Of a DNA stretch of 64,000 bases, positions 57,354 to 64,000 are shown one piece after another. Source of the stretch: Pseudomonas sp. B21-028 (GTDB lineage: Bacteria > Pseudomonadota > Gammaproteobacteria > Pseudomonadales > Pseudomonadaceae); contig NZ_CP087184.1 in assembly GCF_024749045.1 (NCBI RefSeq), forward strand, positions 434,001-498,000. Direction: 5' to 3'. The notes under the pieces were generated by a model. The model worked only from the letters and a program-made list of their open reading frames with translations. It was not told the origin of the DNA and searched no databases. The position numbers were made by a program, and so were the translations under genes. Positions within the stretch are counted from its first letter, which is position 1. Every line of letters begins with the position of its first letter.

Positions 57354-58580
57354 TCAGTGCCAGCGGCGGAAGATCAACGAAGTGTTGACCCCGCCAAAGG
57401 CGAAGTTGTTATTCATCACATACTCGTTGCTCATCGACCGGAACTCGTTGCGCAGGTAATCGAGCTGGCCGCATTGAGGGTCGACTTCGTCGAGATTGCA
57501 GGTATGCACATACCGGTCGCGATTCATCATCTCGATGCTGAACCAGGACTCCAATGCCCCGCAGGCGCCCAAGGTGTGGCCCAGGAAGCTTTTCTGCGAA
57601 CTGATGGGCATGCGTTCACCGAACAGGCTGCTGGTGGCCAGGGTTTCGGCAATGTCGCCCTGTTCGGTGGCGGTGCCGTGCCCGTTGACGTAGCCGATGG
57701 CGGAGGGTTCGAGGCCCGCATCTTCCAGGGCCAGCTCCATGGCCCGGCGCATCGTGACCTGCTCGGGACGGGTGGCATGCTGGCCGTCGGCGTTGCTGCC
57801 GAAGCCGACGATTTCGGCGTGGATTCGCGCGCCGCGGGCCAGGGCATGTTCCAGTTCTTCAAGCACCAGTATGCCGGCGCCTTCACCGATCACCAGACCA
57901 TCGCGGTCTTTGTCGTAAGGGCGTGGGCTGGTTTGCGGCGCATCGTTCTTCAGGCTGGTGGCGTAGAGCGCATCGAAGACCATCGCTTCGGTCGGGCACA
58001 GTTCTTCCGCGCCGCCGGCAATCATCAATGGCAGGCGCCCGAACTTGATCGCCTCGTAGGCATAGCCGATGCCATGGCTGCCACTGGTGCAGGCACTGGA
58101 GGTGGGAATCATCCGTCCGGTAAGCCCGAAGAAAATGCTGATATTGGCCGCCGTGGTATGCGGCATCATCCGCACATAGGAGTTGGCGTTCAGGCCTTCG
58201 GCCACGCTGTTGAGCAGCATGTTGCCGAACGCCTTGACCTCGTCGGTGCTACCGGTGGACGAGCCGCAGGATACGCCCATGCGCCCGTCCTTGATCGACT
58301 CGTCGCCCAACAGGCCGGCGTCGGCCAGGGCCTGTTCCGCCGCGCTCACCGCCAGCCGCGAGACCCGGCCCATGCTGCGCAGTTGCTTGCGCGTCCAGTG
58401 CGCCGGGACCTGGAAATCGTCGATGGGGCCGGCCAGACGGGTGTTCAGTTCAGTGAAACGGTCCCACTCGTCCATGCGCCGGATGCCGCTGCGGTTGGCG
58501 GCGAAGTTGGCGGCGATGGTCGCCCAATCGCTGCCCACGGAGGTGATGCCGGCCATGCCGGTGACGACGACGCGCTTCAT
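57354..58580 (-). CDS. Beta-ketoacyl-ACP synthase (FabF-like) of the aryl-polyene pathway
   Basis: This 408-residue ketosynthase carries a complete triad: Cys164 (SSACTSGSHG), His301 (VNGHGTATEQGD) and His335 (SFLGHTLGACGAL). It should condense malonyl-ACP with a growing polyene chain. The ATG at 58580 overlaps the ketoreductase stop by one base; a GTG two codons earlier is also in frame. By order (lipoprotein, KS, DH, KR, KS) it corresponds to the last ketosynthase of characterised aryl polyene clusters (ApeR position). Confidence 0.9.
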   Translation of the reverse strand: MKRVVVTGMAGITSVGSDWATIAANFAANRSGIRRMDEWDRFTELNTRLAGPIDDFQVPAHWTRKQLRSMGRVSRLAVSAAEQALADAGLLGDESIKDGRMGVSCGSSTGSTDEVKAFGNMLLNSVAEGLNANSYVRMMPHTTAANISIFFGLTGRMIPTSSACTSGSHGIGYAYEAIKFGRLPLMIAGGAEELCPTEAMVFDALYATSLKNDAPQTSPRPYDKDRDGLVIGEGAGILVLEELEHALARGARIHAEIVGFGSNADGQHATRPEQVTMRRAMELALEDAGLEPSAIGYVNGHGTATEQGDIAETLATSSLFGERMPISSQKSFLGHTLGACGALESWFSIEMMNRDRYVHTCNLDEVDPQCGQLDYLRNEFRSMSNEYVMNNNFAFGGVNTSLIFRRWH

Positions 58581-59308
58581 CAGCACAAGCCTCCATTGAC
58601 GGCCAGGACCTGCCGGGTGATGTAGCCGGCTTCGGCGGACATCAGGAAGTTCACCGCGCCGGCCACTTCTTCCGGCGTGCCCATGCGCTGGGCGGGAATC
58701 ATTTTCATCAGTTCTTCCACGGGGACGTTTTCATCGAGCATGGCGGTGTCGATCAGCCCTGGCGCGACGCAATTGACGGTGATCTTGCGCTTGCCGAGCT
58801 CGATTGCCAACGCCTTGGCCGCACCGATCAGCCCGGCCTTCGATGCACTGTAGTTGACCTGGCCGCGGTTGCCGATCAACCCCGAGACCGAGGTGATGCA
58901 GACGATCCGTCCGGCGGCGCGACGACGGATCATCGGCATCATCACCGGATGCAGCACGTTGTAGAAACCGTCGAGGTTGGTGCGCATCACCGTGTCCCAG
59001 TCCTCTTCGCTCAGCGCGGGGAACGCACCGTCGCGGGTCAGGCCTGCGTTGAGCACCACGCCATAGTAAGCGCCGTGGGTTTCGACGTCGGCCTCGAGAA
59101 CGGCTTTGCAGGCGGCACGGTCGGACACGTCGAATTGCAGGACCCGGGCCTGGCGACCGAGGGCCTGGATCTCGGCCTGGACGGCGTCGGCTTCGGCACG
59201 ACCGCTGCGGCAGTGCAGCACGATGTCATGCCCGGCCTGGGCCAGGCGCAGGGCGATGGCGCGGCCGATGCCACGGCTGGAGCCGGTGACCAGTACGGAT
59301 TCAGTCAT
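58580..59308 (-). CDS. 3-oxoacyl-ACP reductase (FabG-like SDR)
   Basis: This 242-residue short-chain dehydrogenase has the NADPH motif TGSSRGIG (8-15), NAG (~88), Asn111, Ser140 and Tyr153-x3-Lys157 (YSASK). It would reduce the beta-keto group in each polyene elongation cycle. The start overlaps the dehydratase stop by four bases, indicating coupled translation. Confidence 0.93.
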   Translation of the reverse strand: MTESVLVTGSSRGIGRAIALRLAQAGHDIVLHCRSGRAEADAVQAEIQALGRQARVLQFDVSDRAACKAVLEADVETHGAYYGVVLNAGLTRDGAFPALSEEDWDTVMRTNLDGFYNVLHPVMMPMIRRRAAGRIVCITSVSGLIGNRGQVNYSASKAGLIGAAKALAIELGKRKITVNCVAPGLIDTAMLDENVPVEELMKMIPAQRMGTPEEVAGAVNFLMSAEAGYITRQVLAVNGGLC

Positions 59309-59772
59309 GGCTGGTTTCCTGTTGCGGACGGTTCATGGAGGTAGTGGGCGGATTGGGGCGGACGGAACACGTTCAGCCGTGCCGTGGCATGGATGCCGGG
59401 CGCTTCGATATGGCACTCGAATACACCCATGCCGTTGTCGTCTTCCAGCGAGCGCACGCCACGGATGTCCAGCTCGGTGCCGACAGGAAAACTATCGACG
59501 TTGCATTCGAACTTGCGGGTGCCGAGCAGGAAGCCCAGTTCAACGGCGTCGCCGCGTCGACGCGCATGGCAACCGGCAAACGCGGCGACGCTCTGGGCCA
59601 TCAGTTCGATGCCGACCCAGGCCGGCAGGCCACCGTCGTCGCGGTTGAACAGGCCACCGGGTTGGACGGTGGCCTGGGTGTGGATCTGTTCGTCATCGAA
59701 GGCCACGACGCGGTCGATGAGGATCATGTCGCCTGCGTGGGGCAGCAGTTCGGCGAGTGGCCAGTCAATCAT
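59305..59772 (-). CDS. Hotdog-fold 3-hydroxyacyl-ACP dehydratase (ApeP-like)
   Basis: The 155-residue protein has a hot-dog fold: PHAGDMILIDRVVAFD near the start supplies the catalytic His12, and LPAWVGIELMAQSVAAFAG supplies the acidic residue Glu56 on the central helix. It would dehydrate 3-hydroxyacyl-ACP to build the conjugated chain. The ATG at 59772 overlaps the upstream ketosynthase stop by four bases. The longer frame to 60156 lies inside that ketosynthase gene and was rejected. Confidence 0.88.
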   Translation of the reverse strand: MIDWPLAELLPHAGDMILIDRVVAFDDEQIHTQATVQPGGLFNRDDGGLPAWVGIELMAQSVAAFAGCHARRRGDAVELGFLLGTRKFECNVDSFPVGTELDIRGVRSLEDDNGMGVFECHIEAPGIHATARLNVFRPPQSAHYLHEPSATGNQP

Positions 59773-60965
59773 GGGGCATCTCCGATAATCAGGCTGACGT
59801 TGTTGCCGCCGAAGGCAAACGAATTGCTCATCAGGCGACGGGGGGCGGTCGGGTTCAGGCGGCTGTCGGCGCGGGTCCAGGCCAGGGCCGGCAGTTCGGG
59901 ATCGGCCTGGCCGTCCCAGACCTGAGGCGGCAGCGCCCCGTCGGGGTTTTCCGCGCTCAGGCTCAACCAGCAGAAGGCCGCTTCCAACGCTCCGGCCGCG
60001 CCCAGGGTGTGGCCCGTCATGGGTTTGGTGGAGGAACAGGGTACCCCGTGGGGAAACAGGCCGGCCACCGCATGGCTTTCCATGGCGTCGTTGTGTTGCG
60101 TGGCGGTGCCGTGCAGGTTCAGGTAGTCGATCTGACTGGCCTCGAGGCTCGCGCAACGCAAGGCTTTTTCCATGGCCTGGCGAGCACCGCGGCCGCTGGG
60201 CTCCGGGGCGGAAATATGATGGGCATCGGAACTGGCGCCATCACCGAGCAAGGCAATCGGCGTTCCATTGCCTGGCGTCTTGCTCATGAGAAACAGCACG
60301 GCCGCCTCGCCGATGTTGATGCCGCTGCGGTTCACCGAAAACGGATTGCAGCGTTCGCTCGATACCGCTTCCAGCGCCGAAAAACCGTTGAGGGTCAGCT
60401 TGCACAGACTGTCCACCCCGCCACAGAGCACCGCATCGCACAGGCCCAGGTCGAGCAGGCGCCGGGCACTCATCAAGGCGCGGGCGCTGGAGGTGCAGGC
60501 GGTGGAGATCACATAGGACGGACCGCTCAGGCCGAGCCAGTCGGAGAGAAAATTGGCCGGTGCGCTGAGTTCCTGCTGCTGGTAGTCGTAACCGTCCGGG
60601 AAGCGCTGTTCGCGCAGGTAATGGGCGATTCCCTGACTGGCCTCGTCGATCCCCGAGGTGCTGGTGCCCAGGACAATGCCGATGCGCGCACGACCATAGG
60701 CCTGGATGGCCCGGTCGATCTCGGCACGGATCTGCAACCCGGCTTCCAGCAGCAACTGATTGTTGCGGCTGCCATGGGCGGCGAGGGTATCGGGGATGGG
60801 TGCCAATGCGCCCGTCACCGAGGCCACCGGCAAGGCACGCTCGGCCACCCACCCGGCTTCGACACGCAGGCCCGAGCAATCGCCGGCGAACAGGTTGCGC
60901 GCCACTTCATGTTTATCGCGGCCCAGGGCACAGATCACCCCGAGGGCATTCAAATAGGCGGTCAT
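59769..60965 (-). CDS. Beta-ketoacyl-ACP synthase (ApeO-like position)
   Basis: This 398-residue ketosynthase has an intact triad, Cys157 (STACTSSARAL), His285 (LNLHGTATQHND) and His319 (MTGHTLGAAGAL), so it is catalytic and not a chain-length factor. It is divergent in sequence from the ketosynthase at 57354. The ATG at 60965 (MTAYLNALGVICALG) overlaps the lipoprotein stop by four bases; the frame extends to 61544 but that part has no ketosynthase character. Confidence 0.9.
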   Translation of the reverse strand: MTAYLNALGVICALGRDKHEVARNLFAGDCSGLRVEAGWVAERALPVASVTGALAPIPDTLAAHGSRNNQLLLEAGLQIRAEIDRAIQAYGRARIGIVLGTSTSGIDEASQGIAHYLREQRFPDGYDYQQQELSAPANFLSDWLGLSGPSYVISTACTSSARALMSARRLLDLGLCDAVLCGGVDSLCKLTLNGFSALEAVSSERCNPFSVNRSGINIGEAAVLFLMSKTPGNGTPIALLGDGASSDAHHISAPEPSGRGARQAMEKALRCASLEASQIDYLNLHGTATQHNDAMESHAVAGLFPHGVPCSSTKPMTGHTLGAAGALEAAFCWLSLSAENPDGALPPQVWDGQADPELPALAWTRADSRLNPTAPRRLMSNSFAFGGNNVSLIIGDAP

Positions 60966-61456
60966 GGCGCGCTCTCGGTCAACGATGTGATGCGGTAGTG
61001 AGGACCTTGGGGCAGGTTCAGTTGAAAATCCAGCGGCTGCTTGTAGCGCACCTGCCAGCGGGAATCCAGGGTTCGTTGCGCAGCCTGTTGCCGGGCGGTC
61101 GGGTAATTGCCGGCCAGCTCGCTTCCAGGGGTCAGGGCGAACAGCAGCGCGGCGAACAGCTCCCGGGCTTCGGCGTTGGGTGGCAGCAGACCGTCGGCTT
61201 GCCACTGGCCGTCGATCAGGCGCTGACGGGCCAGGGGAATACCCAGCGGATCCATCATCGACCAGCGAATGCCGGCGTCTTCGCGCTGGATCACCAGCAA
61301 CCAGTCCTGGCGTTGCCCGGCCAGTTGTCGCTCGATGTGCAATTGCAGCGGCAGCGCCAGGGTGGGCGTGCGCTCGGGCAGTGGCGCGTGGCTGGCGCAG
61401 GCACCGAGCAGCAACAGGCAGCCGATCAGCAGGCCGCCGAGACAGGTACGAATCAT
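60962..61456 (-). CDS. DUF3261 lipoprotein of the aryl-polyene cluster
   Basis: The 164-residue protein has a lipoprotein signal (MIRTCLGGLLIGCLLLLGAC) with the lipobox Cys at residue 20, followed by a beta-rich domain (TLALPLQLHIERQLAGQRQDWLLVIQREDAGIRWSMMDPLGIPLARQRL). DUF3261 lipoproteins are a regular member of aryl polyene clusters and probably help move or place the pigment in the outer membrane. The start overlaps the methyltransferase stop by four bases. Confidence 0.83.
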   Translation of the reverse strand: MIRTCLGGLLIGCLLLLGACASHAPLPERTPTLALPLQLHIERQLAGQRQDWLLVIQREDAGIRWSMMDPLGIPLARQRLIDGQWQADGLLPPNAEARELFAALLFALTPGSELAGNYPTARQQAAQRTLDSRWQVRYKQPLDFQLNLPQGPHYRITSLTESAP

Positions 61457-62190
61457 GTGCCAACCCCTTCGGCGGGCTTGCGGGCCACGACGTTGACCAG
61501 GGTTTCCTCCCGCTCGCCGAACGGCCGGGGGCGGCGCAGGCCAAAACGCTCCAGCAGGCCGAAGTCCTTGGCGCGACTCCACCATAGGTAGGGATAGGAC
61601 ACGTTGCCGGCTTCGAATTGGAACCCTTGCTGGCGAATCATCTCCAGGTACTGCGCGGCACTTTTCTGTACGTGCATGGGATGGCGGAACAGCCAGCGGA
61701 TGACCCAGGTGTCGATGTAGGCCTCGGTGGATTCGGCGAACATCAGATAGCCGCCGGGCTTGAGCACGCGATAGAACTCGGCCAGGGCCTTTTCCTGTTC
61801 CACCAGATGATGGAAGGTCTGGTGACAGAACAACAGGTCGACGCTGGCATCCGGTACCGCCAGGGTTGCGCAGTCGCTGCCGATCAGTTCCACGGCCATG
61901 CCCTGGCGGGCCGCTTCTTCGGCGCTCAGCGCCAGGCTGTGGGGATCGGCATCGACGCCGATCAGCCGTTGTGGTGCGAACACCTGGCGCAGGTACTGGA
62001 ACGACTTGCCCTGGCCGCAACCGGCATCCAGCAGCACCGGGGCGGCCGGCAAGGGTGTGCTGAACAGGCTGCGCAGGTCATTGATCGCCACGCGCAGCAC
62101 ATGATGCTGCCAGGTGTGGCTGCGCAGGAACCAGAAGCCGAAGCGGGTTTCTTCGACGTAGTTGTCGCTCAGGTAGTTCATCTCACTCAT
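61453..62190 (-). CDS. Class I SAM-dependent methyltransferase
   Basis: The 245-residue protein has the SAM-binding motif LLDAGCGQGKSFQYL, the acidic residue in GVDADPHSL and the post-I motif VDLLFCHQTFHHLVEQEKALAEFYRVLKPGG. It probably methylates the aryl head group or an intermediate of the polyene. The ATG at 62190 (MSEMNYLSDNY) lies just inside the end of the FAD oxidoreductase gene (eight-base overlap). The extension to 62274 was rejected. Confidence 0.85.
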   Translation of the reverse strand: MSEMNYLSDNYVEETRFGFWFLRSHTWQHHVLRVAINDLRSLFSTPLPAAPVLLDAGCGQGKSFQYLRQVFAPQRLIGVDADPHSLALSAEEAARQGMAVELIGSDCATLAVPDASVDLLFCHQTFHHLVEQEKALAEFYRVLKPGGYLMFAESTEAYIDTWVIRWLFRHPMHVQKSAAQYLEMIRQQGFQFEAGNVSYPYLWWSRAKDFGLLERFGLRRPRPFGEREETLVNVVARKPAEGVGT

Positions 62191-63433
62191 GGGCCGGGCT
62201 CGCACAGATTTCCGAGAGCATGCGCAGGCGACGCTTGGGTTCGCTGACGAACGGGTTGCGTTGATCCCAGGCATAACCGGCCAGGATCGAGCTGATCATG
62301 CGGCGGATGTCGGAAGAACCTTCGGTATAGAAGATCACGTCCTGGAAGGTGCCGGCGTACCAGCCCTCGACGTAGCAGCGGAAGGTATCGACACCGCGCT
62401 TGAGCGGGTCGGCGAACTCGCTTTGCCAGTCCACGCTTTCACCTTGCAACTGACGATGCAATACGTCAGCCGCCATGCTTGCCGAACGCATGGCGATGGT
62501 CACGCCGGAGGAAAACACCGGGTCGAGGAATTCCGCGGCGTTGCCCAGCAGGGCGAAACCGGGGCCATGCAGGGTTTTGACATTGGCCGAGTAGCCGCCG
62601 ATGGTCCGTGCCGGGGTGTCCCACACGGCGTTGTCCAGCACCTGGGCGAGACTTGGGGTCTCATCGATGAAACCCCGCAGGCAGGCGTCGAGGTCGTCGG
62701 TGCGGCCGGCAAAATGTTCCGCCGCCGCGACCACGCCAACCGAGCAGCGCCCGCCACTGAACGGAATGGTCCAGAACCAGATGTCGCGTTGGGTCGGGTG
62801 GGTGGTGATGAGGATTTTCTCCCGGTCGAAGGCCGGCGCATCGATGCGGTCCTCGACATGGGTGAATACCGCCTGGCGCACCGGGAAATTCGACGGCGCC
62901 TCGAGGTCCAGCAAGCGCGGCAGGACTCGACCGTAGCCACTGGCGTCGAGGACGAAATCGGCCTCGATCCAGTACTCGCTGCCGTCCTCGCGCTGCACGC
63001 ACAGCTGCGGTTTGACGAGGTTGAAATCGACCCTGGCGATGGTTTCGCCATAGCGGATCTCCACCCCTTGCAATGCGGCTTGGTCGGCCAGCAGCTTGTC
63101 GAAGTCGGCGCGTTGTACTTGGAACGTAGTGGGCTTGCCTTCGCTGAAGGTGTCGCCGAAATCGAAGGCGCTGTAGCGCTCGCCCCAGGCGAAAGCCGCC
63201 CCGTTCTTGCGCTGGAAACCCGCGGCATTCACCGCGTCGAGCATGCCGGCCTCTTCGACGAAGTCCAGGCAATGGGACAGCAGGCTCTCGCCGATGGAGA
63301 ACCGGGGGAAATGCTGGCGTTCGATGATCAGCACATCGTGGCCCTTGCGCTTGAGCAGCGCGGCGGCGATGGCGCCGGACGGCCCTGCGCCGATGATGAC
63401 GACCTGGCGACGTTCCATTTCAATTGCAGGCAT
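62183..63433 (-). CDS. FAD-dependent oxidoreductase (halogenase/geranylgeranyl-reductase-like)
   Basis: The 416-residue protein has an N-terminal dinucleotide-binding motif (VVIIGAGPSGAIAAALLKRKGHDVLIIER), the flavin motif around LDASGYGRVLP and a C-terminal FAD motif (GFALLGNAAEFLDPVFSSGV). It lacks the WxWxIP halogenase motif in perfect form (WFWTIPFSGG is close), so halogenation is uncertain. Such oxidoreductases recur in aryl polyene and xanthomonadin clusters. The ATG at 63433 follows AAGGAG at five bases. Confidence 0.83.
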   Translation of the reverse strand: MPAIEMERRQVVIIGAGPSGAIAAALLKRKGHDVLIIERQHFPRFSIGESLLSHCLDFVEEAGMLDAVNAAGFQRKNGAAFAWGERYSAFDFGDTFSEGKPTTFQVQRADFDKLLADQAALQGVEIRYGETIARVDFNLVKPQLCVQREDGSEYWIEADFVLDASGYGRVLPRLLDLEAPSNFPVRQAVFTHVEDRIDAPAFDREKILITTHPTQRDIWFWTIPFSGGRCSVGVVAAAEHFAGRTDDLDACLRGFIDETPSLAQVLDNAVWDTPARTIGGYSANVKTLHGPGFALLGNAAEFLDPVFSSGVTIAMRSASMAADVLHRQLQGESVDWQSEFADPLKRGVDTFRCYVEGWYAGTFQDVIFYTEGSSDIRRMISSILAGYAWDQRNPFVSEPKRRLRMLSEICASPAHE

Positions 63434-63483
63434 TTGGACTCCTTGCCGAGGCAGCGATGTTCGAATAAGAGGAGGGGTAATCA

Positions 63484-64000
63484 TCATGGGGCGGGTTCCA
63501 TCACCGGCGTTGCATGCGCCTGGCGCCCGGCCCACGGGGCCAGCAGGAAGCTGAACGCCAGCCCCAGGCTTACCGCCAGGCCGAAGTTGCTCACTGCCGG
63601 CGTACTGGAAAGCGCCAGCAAGCCGAACGACAGCCAGGTGGTGATCGCCGCGAGCAAGGTGCCCAGCAGACTTACGGCGGCGCCGCCGATCTGCTCGCGC
63701 ATCAGGATCGCGTAATCGACACCGATGGCCGTCACCAGCAACAGACCGAACAGACTGAACAGCGTCAGCGGCTGCCCCAGCCAGCCCAGGCTCGCCAGGC
63801 TGCACAGCGCGGCCAGCAGCGGCAGGACCACGATGCGCAAAGCTGCCCTGACGCCGAACGGCCAGATCAGTACCAGCACGATCAGTACGCAGGAAGCCAG
63901 TTTCAGTTCGGCGGCGCTGATCTGCGTGGCGGCGAACACCCGGTTCAGATCGCCCAGGCGATCCACCAATTGCACACCGGGCAGGTCCACCGCCTGCAAG
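63484..64000 (-). CDS. MMPL-family exporter (partial, C-terminal end only)
   Basis: The frame is open at the window edge and gives the last ~172 residues of an RND/MMPL-type transporter: membrane helices at LASCVLIVLVLIWPFGV, ALRIVVLPLLAALCSLASLGW, FSLFGLLLVTAIGVDYAILM and two more before the C-terminus, with the family signature GVDYAIL. MMPL exporters in aryl polyene clusters are thought to deliver the pigment or its lipid across the inner membrane. It is 50 bases upstream of the FAD oxidoreductase on the same strand. The N-terminal part is outside the window. Confidence 0.85.
   Translation of the reverse strand, partial: LQAVDLPGVQLVDRLGDLNRVFAATQISAAELKLASCVLIVLVLIWPFGVRAALRIVVLPLLAALCSLASLGWLGQPLTLFSLFGLLLVTAIGVDYAILMREQIGGAAVSLLGTLLAAITTWLSFGLLALSSTPAVSNFGLAVSLGLAFSFLLAPWAGRQAHATPVMEPAP

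Noticed and set aside
60966..61544. N-terminal extension of the ketosynthase frame
   Set aside because: The extra ~190 residues are Arg/Pro/Ala-rich shadow of the DUF3261 lipoprotein gene in another frame. The ATG at 60965 overlaps that gene's stop, as elsewhere in the operon.

Overview
This 64 kb window is chromosomal DNA of high GC content from a Pseudomonas, almost certainly of the P. fluorescens complex. The assignment rests on three things: the medium-chain-length PHA locus with class II synthases, a gene order from ubiE to hemE matching the P. aeruginosa PA5063-PA5034 block as I remember it, and many intergenic palindromes of the fluorescent-pseudomonad REP type (core gtgggagcgagcctgctcgc).

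The first ~37 kb is conserved core. ubiE (partial) and a small PHA-system gene lead into the PHA locus: phasins phaI-phaF converge on phaC1-phaZ-phaC2-phaD. Upstream of phaC1 lie a DUF971 gene, hslVU with a heat-shock type promoter, an FtsN-like SPOR gene, argS and priA. rpmE, a secreted nuclease and a malic enzyme gene (maeB type) follow on the plus strand. ponA (PBP1A) is divergent from pilMNOPQ, which continues into aroK, aroB and a DamX-like gene. gltB, gltD and hemE end the core block. REP doublets occupy most of the gaps in this half that separate transcription units.

From ~37.4 kb the window is accessory. An AT-rich gap precedes a secreted GbpA-like chitin-active lytic polysaccharide monooxygenase, followed on the same strand by a compact type II secretion operon (gspCDEFGHIJKLM, most genes overlapping by a few bases). 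No prepilin peptidase or GspN is present, so the machine must borrow PilD. The LPMO is the obvious candidate cargo.

Immediately after gspM comes an unusual array: five tandem direct repeats of about 242-269 bp. Each carries the last codons of gspM, a long palindrome and an antisense copy of the last codons of the convergent MFS transporter gene. The MFS gene and its divergent LysR regulator are bracketed by inverted copies of one REP doublet that share flanking sequence. Next is a minus-strand gene for a 1355-residue protein resembling the large dermonecrotic-toxin-like (DUF6543) proteins of Pseudomonas, with an AT-rich, apparently acquired segment in its C-terminal third.

The window ends in a minus-strand operon that looks like the distal half of an aryl polyene (xanthomonadin-like pigment) cluster: MMPL exporter (partial), FAD oxidoreductase, methyltransferase, DUF3261 lipoprotein, ketosynthase, dehydratase, ketoreductase, second ketosynthase and a small secreted protein. 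No rRNA, tRNA, CRISPR array, transposase or phage gene was recognised.
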